Shown here: piece by piece, positions 1 through 8,600 of the stretch
Layout: each line of letters opens with the position of its first letter
How positions within the stretch are numbered: the stretch's first letter is position 1
Origin: an uncultured Synergistales bacterium
GTDB lineage: Bacteria > Synergistota > Synergistia > Synergistales > Aminobacteriaceae
NCBI GenBank assembly: GCA_905234205.1
Contig: CAJOGG010000026.1
Coordinates: 1 to 10,274, forward strand
Length of the DNA stretch: 10,274 bases
Direction of reading: 5' to 3'
Position numbers and translations under genes: made by a program
Notes under the pieces: generated by a model
Told to the model about the DNA's origin: nothing
Databases searched by the model: none
The model's input: the letters and a program-made list of their open reading frames with translations, nothing else

Positions 1-140
1 GTGCCGAATTTTTCTGCCAGGCCAAACTCATTAGGTATTTTATCTCCGACCATAATAGGGCGTTCCTGAATATATCTCAACAACTCTTCTTCAACTTGAT
101 TGGAAAGGTGCCCTCTGGTTAATTTTTCAAGTTGTTTCAT
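1..140 (-). CDS. GntR/FadR-family transcriptional regulator, N-terminal part, runs off the left edge
   Basis: A minus-strand frame starts with ATG at 138-140 and stays open to the window edge, giving 46 complete codons. The residues LSNQVEEELLRYI followed by GDKIPNEFGLAEKFG match the first two helices of the GntR winged-helix domain, whose usual pattern is an amphipathic helix, then PGDKLPSERELAEQLGVSR. The DNA-binding domain is therefore just entering its recognition helix at the edge. The effector domain (FCD or UTRA) is outside the window, so the subfamily is open; the spacing looks most like FadR. A GGAGG lies at 156-160 but 15 bases from the ATG, which is longer than usual, and the next upstream in-frame codons lead to a stop. 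The gene lies downstream of the purine-type ABC operon on the same strand, separated by a hairpin and with its own promoter candidate. A role in controlling the transporter or nearby catabolic genes is inference. Confidence 0.8.
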   Translation of the reverse strand, partial: MKQLEKLTRGHLSNQVEEELLRYIQERPIMVGDKIPNEFGLAEKFG

Positions 141-208
141 GCCTACGATTTAATGCCTCCATATTATTTTGTGAAGTAATCATTAGTATATTTCGTATTC
201 TCTGCGAT

Positions 209-237
209 TTTATCATATTCTTACAAGAAGATTTCAA
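209..237 (-). promoter_or_regulatory. Candidate promoter of the GntR-type gene with a palindrome in the spacer
   Basis: Read on the minus strand, TTGAAA (232-237) is followed after exactly 17 bases by GATAAA (209-214). A TAAAAT at 19 bases is an alternative -10 box. The spacer contains TTCTT-GT-AAGAA (218-229), a perfect 5+5 inverted repeat. A palindrome between the -35 and -10 boxes is a classic place for a repressor operator, and GntR-type regulators often repress themselves. The match to sigma-70 consensus is moderate (5/6 and 4/6), so this is a candidate only. Confidence 0.35.
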
Positions 238-253
238 CTGCTTTACGTTATAA

Positions 254-287
254 GAAGTCCCCCCAGACTCTAATTTGAGGGGAGTTT
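254..287 (-). terminator. Hairpin just after the ABC operon, probable terminator
   Basis: The bases immediately after the last permease's stop codon (288-290) form a stem: 254-262 pairs with 279-287, with one G-G mismatch and one G-T wobble, around a 16-base loop. The core is four C:G pairs. In the minus-strand transcript an A-rich run precedes the stem and CUUCUUAU follows it. The run of Ts is actually better on the plus strand, so it may work in both directions. It separates the transporter operon from the GntR-type gene. Confidence 0.5.
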
Positions 288-1250
288 TTATCTTTGTCCC
301 TTATCATAAATCTGACCTAATGCTCTAGGACTCCTGTTTTGTCGCCCGAAGAACACCAGCAGTAACAACGTCAGAATATACGGCAGAGTCCTCACTAAGT
401 CGTTGTAGCTTGACGGTAACCCTAACTCTTGAATCACAGCCGCCCCCGTACTCCTTGCAAAGCCAAAGAGCATACATGCGAAAAGCGCAGGAAGCACTGA
501 CCAGTTTCCAAAAATTAGTGCCGCTATAGACAAATATCCATAACCAAGATATATATCAGGTGAGAATTGAGCCGATACCGAGTATACGAAACTCATACCA
601 GCAATACCAGAAAGACAACCAGAAATCATAACAGCAATCGTTCTAACAGCGTATACGTTAATTCCAGCAGCATCAGCTGAATGTGGGTTATCTCCGCACG
701 CACGAAGCCTCATACCGTAAACTGTCCTGTATAGCACCAGCCACATTACAGCCGCAACAACTATTATGATTAGCTCAAACGGATATACGTCACGAAAGAG
801 CGCCCCGATTACAGGAAGCTCACTCAATCCCGGAACTGTCAGTTTTGCACTTGCACTAAGTGTAAATTTGTTTGCGCCATCTCCGAAAAATGATGCATTT
901 ATCCTTTTCGTTAAAAAGCTCGTTAATGCCATTGCTAGAATATTCATCACAACGCCACTGATTACTTGGTTAGCTTTGAATTTCACGCAGAGCAACGCAT
1001 GAAATAGCGCAAACACTCCTCCGCCTATGATTGCGAACAAGAAACCAGCAAAGTATGGAATGTTTGAGTCTGCACCGAATATACGATAAAAGTACACAGT
1101 TACAAAAGCTCCCGTGAATGCTCCGAAGCCTTGAAAGCCTTCAAGCGCAAGATTCGTTATTCCGCTCTTCTCGCTGTAAATTCCTCCTATGGCCATTATG
1201 AACAGAGGAAGCGAAAAACTCAATCCGTCGATAATTATCGTATCAAGCAT
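288..1250 (-). CDS. ABC transporter permease, BMP/nucleoside importer type (second permease)
   Basis: This 320-residue, very hydrophobic protein belongs to the BPD_transp_2 (PF02653) permease superfamily, which forms the inner-membrane channel of importers for nucleosides, branched-chain amino acids and sugars. About eight to ten membrane segments can be seen. The N-terminal signature NLALEGFQGFGAF corresponds to the family's NIGVEGMMLLGAF. The cytoplasmic coupling loop reads YGMRLRACGDNPHSADAAGI, equivalent to the loop that contacts the ATPase. I place the start at 1248-1250 (MLDTIII), not at an in-frame ATG 42 bases earlier. A strong AGGAGG lies at 1261-1266, ten bases upstream, and the earlier ATG would overlap the preceding gene by 41 bases and add a polar, non-family leader. 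The gene begins one base after the first permease's stop and is the last gene of the operon. With the other permease it should form a heterodimeric pore. Confidence 0.9.
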   Translation of the reverse strand: MLDTIIIDGLSFSLPLFIMAIGGIYSEKSGITNLALEGFQGFGAFTGAFVTVYFYRIFGADSNIPYFAGFLFAIIGGGVFALFHALLCVKFKANQVISGVVMNILAMALTSFLTKRINASFFGDGANKFTLSASAKLTVPGLSELPVIGALFRDVYPFELIIIVVAAVMWLVLYRTVYGMRLRACGDNPHSADAAGINVYAVRTIAVMISGCLSGIAGMSFVYSVSAQFSPDIYLGYGYLSIAALIFGNWSVLPALFACMLFGFARSTGAAVIQELGLPSSYNDLVRTLPYILTLLLLVFFGRQNRSPRALGQIYDKGQR

Positions 1251-1251
1251 T

Positions 1252-2280
1252 CTATTTTTTCCTCCTGTCCAAAACCGCAGAACATGCCGCAAATGTCAGT
1301 ATGAATGCCGTTATTAGGCTAGCAATTTCCATGTCTATATTTTGTCGAGAACTCATGTAGACAGAGCCTTTCGAAATTACTGTTATTAGGAATGAAGCGA
1401 GTACACAACCAAGAGGATTATTTCCACCAAGAAGCGAGACCGCTATAGCATCAAAGCCAATTGAGGGAGTTACCCCGGGTTGAATTGCCGCTAGATACCC
1501 ACAGTAATACGCAACGCCTGCAAGTCCTGCCAAAGCTCCAGAAATTGTCATTGTTACTACAGCTATTTTCTTCACGTCCATACCAGCATAATGCGCCGCA
1601 CGAGGTGAGAGGCCCGAGGCTTTAATCTCGTAGCCATACGTAGTCTTTTCTATGAACCAATGAAGAACCAATGCAATTATTATCGCCACAGGGAATGCAA
1701 GAGCTATATCGACTTTTAGTCCCTCCCACCTGAAGCCCGAAAGCGTCAGCCTTGCCGCAGCAGAAATTGACGCGCTTTGACGTGATACAGGGTTGACGTA
1801 AAACGAGTATATATAGAAAGTTATAACGTACATCAATATCGAGTTCAGCATTATGGAACTTACCACTTCATTGACGTTAAAACTAGATTTCAGCCAACCG
1901 ATTAACGCTCCAATCAAGGCTCCTGCGATGAAACCCACGATTATGACAACTATTTTTGAGGGGATTACCAAAGCAGTCATGTGAGCACAGAAACCTGCAA
2001 AGAGCATCTGACCAGAAACTCCTATATTGAAGAACCCACCTTTCAACGCAAGAGCTACAGCAAGTGAAGCAAAAATCATCGGCGTCATAGCGTCAATCAA
2101 GCTCATGAAGTCCGTGAACATATTCTGTCGTCCTGAATACTTTGCTTTTTCCATTAGCCCAACTCCCTGAAGAATATTCATGTATGCTTCAATAGGATTT
2201 TTTCCCATAAGCCATAGAATTAATGCTCCAAAAAACAGGCTTATTGTTATAGCAAGACAAGAAAGCGCAAATTTTCTCAT
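1252..2280 (-). CDS. ABC transporter permease, BMP/nucleoside importer type (first permease)
   Basis: The protein is 342 residues and hydrophobic, of the BPD_transp_2 family, in the branch that pairs with BMP-type binding proteins (YufP/NupP/BmpC-like). A first membrane helix sits at about residues 5-25. It is followed by an extracytoplasmic stretch with NPIEAYMNILQG, typical of the longer permease of each pair, and then the motif FNIGVSGQMLFAGF. The coupling loop YGYEIKASGLSPRAAHYAGM is at about residues 219-238 and is followed by the glycine-rich helix GALAGLAG. The start codon overlaps the ATPase stop as ATGA (2277-2280), so translation is likely coupled. It is the longer of two unequal permeases, the arrangement expected for a heterodimeric channel. 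The exact substrate cannot be read from the permease. Confidence 0.92.
   Translation of the reverse strand: MRKFALSCLAITISLFFGALILWLMGKNPIEAYMNILQGVGLMEKAKYSGRQNMFTDFMSLIDAMTPMIFASLAVALALKGGFFNIGVSGQMLFAGFCAHMTALVIPSKIVVIIVGFIAGALIGALIGWLKSSFNVNEVVSSIMLNSILMYVITFYIYSFYVNPVSRQSASISAAARLTLSGFRWEGLKVDIALAFPVAIIIALVLHWFIEKTTYGYEIKASGLSPRAAHYAGMDVKKIAVVTMTISGALAGLAGVAYYCGYLAAIQPGVTPSIGFDAIAVSLLGGNNPLGCVLASFLITVISKGSVYMSSRQNIDMEIASLITAFILTFAACSAVLDRRKK
1261..1266 (-). promoter_or_regulatory. Shine-Dalgarno AGGAGG that decides the start of the second permease
   Basis: A full AGGAGG lies ten bases before the ATG at 1248-1250, inside the last codons of the first permease. It supports that start and excludes the longer in-frame ATG at 1290-1292, which has no comparable site. 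Confidence 0.75.
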
Positions 2281-3809
2281 GCTGTTTTTCCAACTCCCAT
2301 CATGTAGAGGCCAATATCATTCGCGGTAAGTTCTTTCGCTGGGGCTATCTTGTTCATCTTTCCACTGTAAATTACTCCAATTGTATCAGCGCAATCCAGT
2401 ATTTCATCAAGATCAAGAGATATTAACAGTACTGCAGCGCCTCTGTCTCTTTCGGCGATAATGTATTTGCGAACATTCATCACGGCTCCGGCATCAAGGC
2501 CTCTTGTAGGTTGCATGAAAATTATTAGCGGAGTTTTCATGTCAATTTCTCGAGCTATTATGGCTTTTTGCTGGTTACCACCTGACATTTCTCGGACTAT
2601 AGTTTCACCGCCACGGCTGCTTCGTATGTCGTATTGTTCCTCAAGCTTGCTATTCTGAACGTCAAACTCCCTGTAGTTGATGATTTTTTTGCGTGAGAAT
2701 TTTGGTGTGTTGTAGAGTCTCAATGGGAAATTATCCATAAGCGAGAAGTCTAGAACCAAACCAACATTGTGCCTGTCTTCAGGAATATATGCGATGCCAG
2801 CATTAATGTGTTCGCGTACAGAAGTGTTTGTTATGTCATTGCCGCAAAGAATCACTTTACCTTCAGATATTTTCGATAAGCCAGCAATAGAATCAGCAAG
2901 TTCATTCTGACCATTACCAGAGACTCCAGCGACTGCGAAAACTTCACCGGCGTGTACCTGAAATGAAACGTCTTTCACAGTCTCAAATCCAGCGTAATTC
3001 TTCACAGTGAGCCCTTGAACATCAAGCACAACTTCACCGAATTTTGCGGGAGTCTTCTTTGTCGTAAACGAAATATCATGACCGACCATCATTTTAGCCA
3101 TATCATCAGTTGAAGACGAAGCAACGTCCATGATAGATACAAGTTTTCCCCTGTTCATTATTGCGCAACGTTCTGCAACAGCTTTAATTTCGCGCAGTTT
3201 ATGTGTGATAAGGATTATGGTTTTTCCTCCGTCCCTGAGTCCTCTCACGATATTCAGGAAAGAATCTATCTCTTGTGGAGTAAGAACTGCTGTGGGCTCA
3301 TCAAAGATGAGTATTTCAGCCTCTCGATAAAGCATTTTGAGGATCTCGACTCTTTGCATGGTCGCAACGCTCAAATCCTCGATTACGTCAGTCGGTCTGA
3401 CCTTCAGGCCATAGCGTTCAGACAATTCCGCAATTTCATGATTAGCTTTCTTCATATTCACAAAGGGAATGCCCCAAATTTTCTTAATAGGCTCAAGGCC
3501 AAGCACTATATTTTCAGCGACCGTGTAATTTGAGACGAGCCGAAAGTGTTGATGAACCATACCAATTCCGAGAATACCTGCATAACGGGGAGAAGTGATG
3601 TGTTCAAGCTTTCCCCGTACAAAGATTTCTCCACCGTCAGGCTCATACATACCAAACAAAGTACTTACGAGGGTAGATTTGCCCGCACCGTTCTCGCCGA
3701 GCACAGCAAAGATTTCTCCCTTATTGATTGAGAATGAAACATCATCATTTGCAACAATTCCGAGGAAACGTTTGGTTATATGGCGAAATTCTACGATAGG
3801 TTCCGACAT
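2277..3809 (-). CDS. ABC transporter ATP-binding protein with two nucleotide-binding domains, BMP/nucleoside importer type
   Basis: A 510-residue fused double ATPase of the YufO/NupB/RbsA kind that powers the importer at the cytoplasmic face. Domain 1 (about 5-245) has an intact Walker A (GENGAGKST, 38-46), Q-loop Gln87, Walker B ILIFDE (Asp170, Glu171) and switch His203. Its signature reads LSVATMQ (146-152), so Ala149 stands where a glycine is normal. Domain 2 (about 260-505) has a relaxed Walker A (GVSGNGQNE, no Lys-Ser/Thr) and an intact signature MSGGNQQ (408-414). Gln433 replaces the catalytic Glu and there is no switch His (SLDLDE). YIPEDRHNVGLVLDFSL at 341-357 is characteristic of the family. 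The start overlaps the binding protein's stop as TAATG at 3807-3811, and a GAGGGG lies 15 bases upstream. One hydrolytic site, made of the domain 1 Walker motifs and the domain 2 signature, is expected to do the work. Confidence 0.95.
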   Translation of the reverse strand: MSEPIVEFRHITKRFLGIVANDDVSFSINKGEIFAVLGENGAGKSTLVSTLFGMYEPDGGEIFVRGKLEHITSPRYAGILGIGMVHQHFRLVSNYTVAENIVLGLEPIKKIWGIPFVNMKKANHEIAELSERYGLKVRPTDVIEDLSVATMQRVEILKMLYREAEILIFDEPTAVLTPQEIDSFLNIVRGLRDGGKTIILITHKLREIKAVAERCAIMNRGKLVSIMDVASSSTDDMAKMMVGHDISFTTKKTPAKFGEVVLDVQGLTVKNYAGFETVKDVSFQVHAGEVFAVAGVSGNGQNELADSIAGLSKISEGKVILCGNDITNTSVREHINAGIAYIPEDRHNVGLVLDFSLMDNFPLRLYNTPKFSRKKIINYREFDVQNSKLEEQYDIRSSRGGETIVREMSGGNQQKAIIAREIDMKTPLIIFMQPTRGLDAGAVMNVRKYIIAERDRGAAVLLISLDLDEILDCADTIGVIYSGKMNKIAPAKELTANDIGLYMMGVGKTA

Positions 3810-4921
3810 TATTTTGCGTCAATCCCCTCAAAATTGTCTGGCGTTGTACCACTTGAGAATGAAGCAGGTACGATCTTTCCGGCTTTCGTGAGAACATAAG
3901 CTGCATCGATTTTTGCAATAGTATCGTCCGTTAGCTGATGGTGTCCGGGCGTCTTGACATACCCAACAGAGTCAGATTCTGCACCGAGAAGGACATTTTC
4001 ACCCTTGAACGTTCCAGCAGCAATCTTGTTGAGGACTCTGTGATCGTTTCTATCCATTATCTTGAGTGCGCTGGTAAGTATGATATTCGAGTCACCGTTC
4101 TCTCCGTCATGGTACTGATCTGCATCACAACCAACAATGTATACGCCCTTAGACTCTTTGGCAGCCGTGAAGACTCCCATTCCAGCCGCTCCAGAGGCAA
4201 CGAATATTACGTCACAACCTTCGCGAATTAACGCTTGTCCCACAATTTTTCCGTTTGCACGGTCAGTGAATGAGCCAATATAATTTCCACCGACATTCTT
4301 GCCTGTAATATCGGTTCCAGCGTATGAAGGGAGCTCAACTATCGCAACTTTAGTCCCGTAATTCCTATTTGCATAATTTACGCCTGACATGAAGCCGTAT
4401 TGATAATTTACATTTGTAGGAAATGCTATTCCGTTTACGACTGCAACTTTTCCGGATTTTGTCGTGAGAGCCGCTGCAAGTCCTGCGAGAAAACCTCCTT
4501 CTTGCTCCTTAAAAGTCATAGCATAAACGTTTTTAGTAGTAACAGTATTACCCGCCTCGTCCGCCGGCCATGTATCAACGATAATAAATTTCGTCTCGGG
4601 GTTGTCCTCTGCCACTTCTGCGATCCCTGAGAACTGGAAGCCAACGCAGACGACAACATCATAATCAGCGGCGATATTTTCGGCAACTTTAATACATTCG
4701 GCAGGGTCTCCCGTTTTTTCCTGAAGAGGAGTTATTAATGCACCAGGATGTTCTTTCTGGAAAGCTAGAAGTCCGTTGTAGTTGTTCTCTAAGAAGCCTC
4801 CGTCGTGAACGTCACCGTGAGAAGTGATGATCGCAATTTTGAGTCCATCAGCGAAAGCCGGGCAGAAAAGTGCTGTCAATAATGACATAACTGCAAGAAG
4901 AATTATTACACGTTTACTCAT
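3809..4921 (-). CDS. BMP-family (PnrA-like) ABC transporter substrate-binding protein
   Basis: A 370-residue periplasmic binding protein of the basic membrane protein family (PF02608), whose studied members (PnrA, BmpA, RnsB-type systems) bind purine nucleosides. The leader has MSKR, a hydrophobic core and CPAFA before Asp25, giving a Sec signal peptidase I site after Ala24. Typical family stretches are DGGFLENNYNGL (40-51), VVVCVGFQFSG, KFIIVDTWPADE, the block containing EGGFLAGLAA, and VGCDADQYHDGENGD followed by TSALK. The start is placed at 4919-4921. GTGGGGTG sits about ten bases upstream, and the signal peptide begins there. An in-frame ATG 36 bases earlier (4955-4957) overlaps the operon's TATAAT box and would add a hydrophobic leader ahead of the signal. 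It is first in the four-gene operon, consistent with the binding protein being the most abundant product. Purine nucleoside as ligand is inferred from family. Confidence 0.93.
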   Translation of the reverse strand: MSKRVIILLAVMSLLTALFCPAFADGLKIAIITSHGDVHDGGFLENNYNGLLAFQKEHPGALITPLQEKTGDPAECIKVAENIAADYDVVVCVGFQFSGIAEVAEDNPETKFIIVDTWPADEAGNTVTTKNVYAMTFKEQEGGFLAGLAAALTTKSGKVAVVNGIAFPTNVNYQYGFMSGVNYANRNYGTKVAIVELPSYAGTDITGKNVGGNYIGSFTDRANGKIVGQALIREGCDVIFVASGAAGMGVFTAAKESKGVYIVGCDADQYHDGENGDSNIILTSALKIMDRNDHRVLNKIAAGTFKGENVLLGAESDSVGYVKTPGHHQLTDDTIAKIDAAYVLTKAGKIVPASFSSGTTPDNFEGIDAK

Positions 4922-4955
4922 GAATATAACACCCCACAAAAATTTTGATATATTC

Positions 4956-4961
4956 ATTATA
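4956..4961 (-). promoter_or_regulatory. -10 box of the BMP transporter operon promoter
   Basis: A perfect TATAAT on the minus strand lies about 35 bases before the chosen start codon, giving a 5' leader of roughly 25-30 bases. No good -35 box exists at 17 bases; TTCATA at 19 is the best (4/6), so an activator or another factor may help. The -10 box overlaps a 6+6 AT-rich inverted repeat (TATATT 4949-4954, AATATA 4961-4966), which could be an operator or simply composition. The leader is too short for a riboswitch. Confidence 0.4.
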
Positions 4962-4994
4962 ATATAGACTCAATTTATTCTATGAATCTGGTAG

Positions 4995-5642
4995 CATTGT
5001 GTCATATATGTTGAGCGTATTCTGGTATATTTTCTTTGTACCTGTATACCTGTAAGAGTACACGCTTCCTCTTCCCTTGATGACAACCGCATTATGCATG
5101 AAAGTAATAGACTTCTAATTACTGCTATTCAAACAACTACAAGGCAGTCCACTGGTTTACTCGAAGAAATAGTTGACGGGTACCAAGCTGTATCCGAAGT
5201 ACTTAACGTGCTTAACAGGACAATTCATGGCTGAATATTTCCTGCTCTCGATCCGTGACGCAGTTATCTTTGCAACGCACGACCATGTTTTCGGTCATAG
5301 TCGATTTCGAAGAATGACAGTAGGCACGGCTATATGATTCTGGATGACGATGCCAATGGTCTTACATGTGATTGAACAAGTACCGGTGAATTCTAGCGGC
5401 CAATATTTCACAATTGAAGAATACTTTTTACATGAAGCCCAGCGTTCTTCTATTAAGCAGAAACACGCCAATGTGATTCTAGACATTAGTCCGAAGCCCC
5501 AAAATCTTGTCAAAGCAATCAAGGCGCGGCATATTGATGTTATACTTGATTGTATGGTGTTTCATTAGCGGTAACCATAATAGCCAGGAAAAGACATCTC
5601 AACTGGGAGCTTCTTTCAATTGCGTCCATGTTACACGAATAA
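4995..5642 (+). pseudogene. Decayed unidentified plus-strand gene, divergent from the ABC operon
   Basis: This 650-base stretch has no intact gene, but plus-strand frames follow one another like a gene broken by mutations. Frame a is open from 4995 to a TGA at 5232-5234 (about 79 codons, with SSSLDDNRIMHESNRLL and GLLEEIVDGYQAVSEVL, helical and protein-like). Frame b runs from ATG 5227, six bases after an AGGA, through a TGA at 5335-5337 and on to a TAG at 5566-5568. It contains GQYFTIEEYFLHEAQ and ANVILDISPKPQNLVKAI. Frame a then resumes at 5550 and reads SLAVTIIARKRHLNWELLS to a TAA at 5640-5642, two bases from the convergent pump gene's stop. I do not recognise the family. The segments look like real protein (amphipathic helices, a beta strand before DISPKP) rather than random translation, but chance is possible. 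It could also be several unrelated fragments. Confidence 0.35.
5039..5054. repeat. Tandem 8-base repeat TACCTGTA x2 beside a GGTATA...TATACC inverted repeat
   Basis: TACCTGTA occurs twice without a gap at 5039-5046 and 5047-5054. GGTATA at 5024-5029 is the inverse of TATACC at 5045-5050, 15 bases apart. The site lies 65-95 bases upstream of the ABC operon -10 box, where an activator or GntR-type regulator could bind. It may equally be part of the decayed gene. No further copies are seen. Confidence 0.3.
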
Positions 5643-5644
5643 TT

Positions 5645-8600
5645 TTACTCATCTTCGTCGTAGGAATTAAACAAATTTTTTAGAGTTTCTCTTAGTCTCT
5701 GCATCATAACGAAAAGACCAGGTATCAAGAACACGCCTATTAACGTTGCCGCCAACATGCCGAAGAACATAACTGCTCCTACATGCTTTCTGCTTTCTGC
5801 GCCAGCTCCTGAAGCTAATAACATAGGCATAACTCCTAAAACACAAGTAAATGCCGTCATTAAAACCGAACGAAAACGTTCACGCGCTGCCGTTAAAGCT
5901 GAAGCTAGAATTGACTGACCGTACACTTCTCTTTGTTCTTTGGCAAATTCGACAATTAAAATAGCGTTTTTGCTCGCAAGCCCAACAAGTAATAACATTC
6001 CAAGCTGCGTGTAAATACTTATCGGAATATAAATTATTATCAAACCAATCAACGCGCCCAAAATAGCAGAGGGCAGAGACATCATGACGGCAACAGGAGC
6101 GCTCCAGCTCTCATATTGAGCTACAAGAAACAAAAAGCCAAAGACTATCGCTGCAATGAATACCAACGAAAATTGACCTTCTGTATTTTTTTCATAGTAA
6201 GCTTGTCCTGACCATGTGTAAGAGTATCCATAAGGGAGGGTTTTATTAGCAATTTCTGCGACTCTATCCATGCCTTGACCGCTCGAAAATTCCGGATCTA
6301 AAATTATATTTATCGTAGCTGAAGGGTATAAATTAAATCGTTCAAGCCGACTCGGCGCTGTTACACGTTTAATCGTAGCGAAAGAACTTAATGGCACTTG
6401 CTGATTATTACTGTTGGGTACATAAATTTTGTTAACAGCTTCAGGCGTGTCTCTGAAAGGCCAATCATTTTGTACGATTACACGAATTTGTTGATTGTCA
6501 ATATTAACGTTATTAACATAATACGTTCCGAAATAAGCCTGCAAAATATTAAACACGCTCCCGATTGATACACCCATTGCATTAGCCTTTAGCCTATCAA
6601 AATCAACGAAGATATGTGGTGTAGACGCATTAAATGAACTTGATACATATAGAACCTCTTCTAGCTCGTCAAATTCTTTCACCAAAGTTTCAACGAGTTC
6701 GGCTAGCTTTTGAGGATTATTTTCGGCTATCGACTGGATAACTAAATCACGGCCGTTTGTTATAGAGAGTTCAGCAATTGCTGGTTGAGAGAAAACTGTT
6801 ATCTCTGCATCACTTGAAAATTTCGTAAGCAATTCGTCAACCGTTTCTAATATTTCTTCTTGAGATAAGCCTGGCTCTTCACGTTTATCAAAATCATTTA
6901 GCTTTAACATAAACAGTCCAACATTCTCGCCATCTCCGTCAAGAAAACTATAACCTTCTATGGCCGCGTATGAACTTACACCTTCAAGCGAATTTATTTC
7001 AGGCATAATCTTTTGAATAACTTCATGCGTATTTTCTTTCGAAGATGTTTCATTAAGTTTTATCCCACCCATTATCGCGCCTTGGTCTTCATCAGGGATA
7101 AACGTAACTGGCATAGCGTCCATTATGAAATACGAAGCGGCACACAAAGCCACAAAACATAAAAATATCACAATCGAACTACGAGCAATGAATACCGAAA
7201 ATCTTGCAAAACCCTCAGTAGTTAGAACCAACAATTTATTAAACCATGCTAAAGGCCCTCGAGTCTTAGGTTCGACATTATTTAGCAAATGAGCACACAT
7301 TGCAGGACTTAACGTAAATGCTACAGTAGTTGAACATACGACAGCAAAGGACATTGTAGCGGCAAATTGTTTGTATATTTGGCCTGTTATTCCACCTAAA
7401 AACGCTACTGGCACAAATATTGCAAGAAATATTAACGTCGTTGCGATCAAGGAACTTCCTACATCTCTCATAGCTTGTTCAGTTGCTTGTTTGGGATCTG
7501 TAATTCCGTGTTCCATCAAATATAAGACTCTTTCAACGACAACAATAGCATCATCAACAACAGTTCCTATTACAAGCACAAGACCAAAGAGTGTGAATAT
7601 ATTTATGCTGTAACCTAAAAACGCAAGCCCTATAAATGAAGCCATTACTGATACTGGAATCGCAGCAGCCGGTATCAAAGTGACGCGCCAATTTTGCAGG
7701 AATAAATAGCATACCAATACGACTAATACAAAAGTTAAAGCAAGTGTCTCAAAAATTTCAACTATGGACGCTATGACAAAATCTGTTGTGTTATAGAATA
7801 AAACTATGTCCATGTCTTCAGGCAAAGAGCGTTTTATATTCTCTATCGTGGATTTCGTGGCATTTATAATGTCTATTGCGTTTGAGTTTGCTCCTTCAGA
7901 TAGGATAAGTATTGCGGCTGGCTTGCCTTGATAGTATGAGCTCATAACGTAATCATCTGCGCCAAGTTCAACGCGTGCTACATCTTTCAATTTCACGGCT
8001 ACGCCTTCAGAGTTCTTGAGAACAATATCTTCAAATTCACTTACATCTGAAAGCCTGCCCTTAGCTATAAGAGAAAGCACTTCATGAGATTTCGAATGAT
8101 ACGATGGACTCGAACCTAGTGAACCCAAAGCAGCTTGTTTATTTTGATCCTCAATGGAAGAAATAACATCATCAGCACTCAAACCAAGAGACGATAATTT
8201 TTCAGGGTCAAGCCATATTCTTATTGAGTAAGAGGCTCCGATCACCTGTACTTTTCCCATACCATGAATACGAGACAAATTATTCTTCAAGTTGCTGTTC
8301 GCGTAATTCGTCAAAAATAGTTCGTCCTTCGTAGCATTAGGAGACGTCAGAGCAATAAAAGCAAGCAAATTTGAAAACGTTGATTCAACGTGGATACCCT
8401 CATCATTAACTTCTTTTGGTAACGATGACATAGCTTCTTGAAGCCTGTTTTGCACTCTTACCATAGCTATATCGGGGTCAGTGCCAATGTCAAATGTTAT
8501 GGTCAGATCGTATATGCCTTGATTATTTGCTGTTGACGTCATATAAAGCATATCATCAACACCATTTATAGCTTCTTCAATCGGAATTGCGACAGTTTTA

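Noticed and set aside
766..1002. 78-codon plus-strand open frame inside the second permease
   Set aside because: It is a shadow of a conserved membrane protein; its hydrophobicity follows from the antisense strand.
3201..3533. 110-codon plus-strand open frame inside the ATPase gene
   Set aside because: It is antisense to well-conserved ATPase motifs, has no ribosome site, and its peptide shows no family features.
4922..4957. Longer N-terminus for the BMP binding protein starting at 4957
   Set aside because: That ATG overlaps the TATAAT box, and the signal peptide and ribosome site point to 4921.
4962..5020. Purine riboswitch ahead of the nucleoside-type importer
   Set aside because: The leader after the -10 box is only about 30 bases, and no aptamer-like stems are visible upstream.
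5295..5522. Minus-strand 75-residue open frame in the middle region
   Set aside because: There is no ribosome site or recognisable motif, and it opposes more protein-like plus-strand frames.
5344..5568. Free-standing 74-residue plus-strand gene
   Set aside because: The frame is already protein-like upstream of this ATG, across a TGA at 5335, and continues in another frame to 5642. It is better seen as part of a decayed gene.
5227..5568. Selenoprotein with TGA at 5335-5337 read as selenocysteine
   Set aside because: There is no Cys/Sec redox motif around the TGA, no convincing stem-loop just after it, and other breaks exist in the same region.
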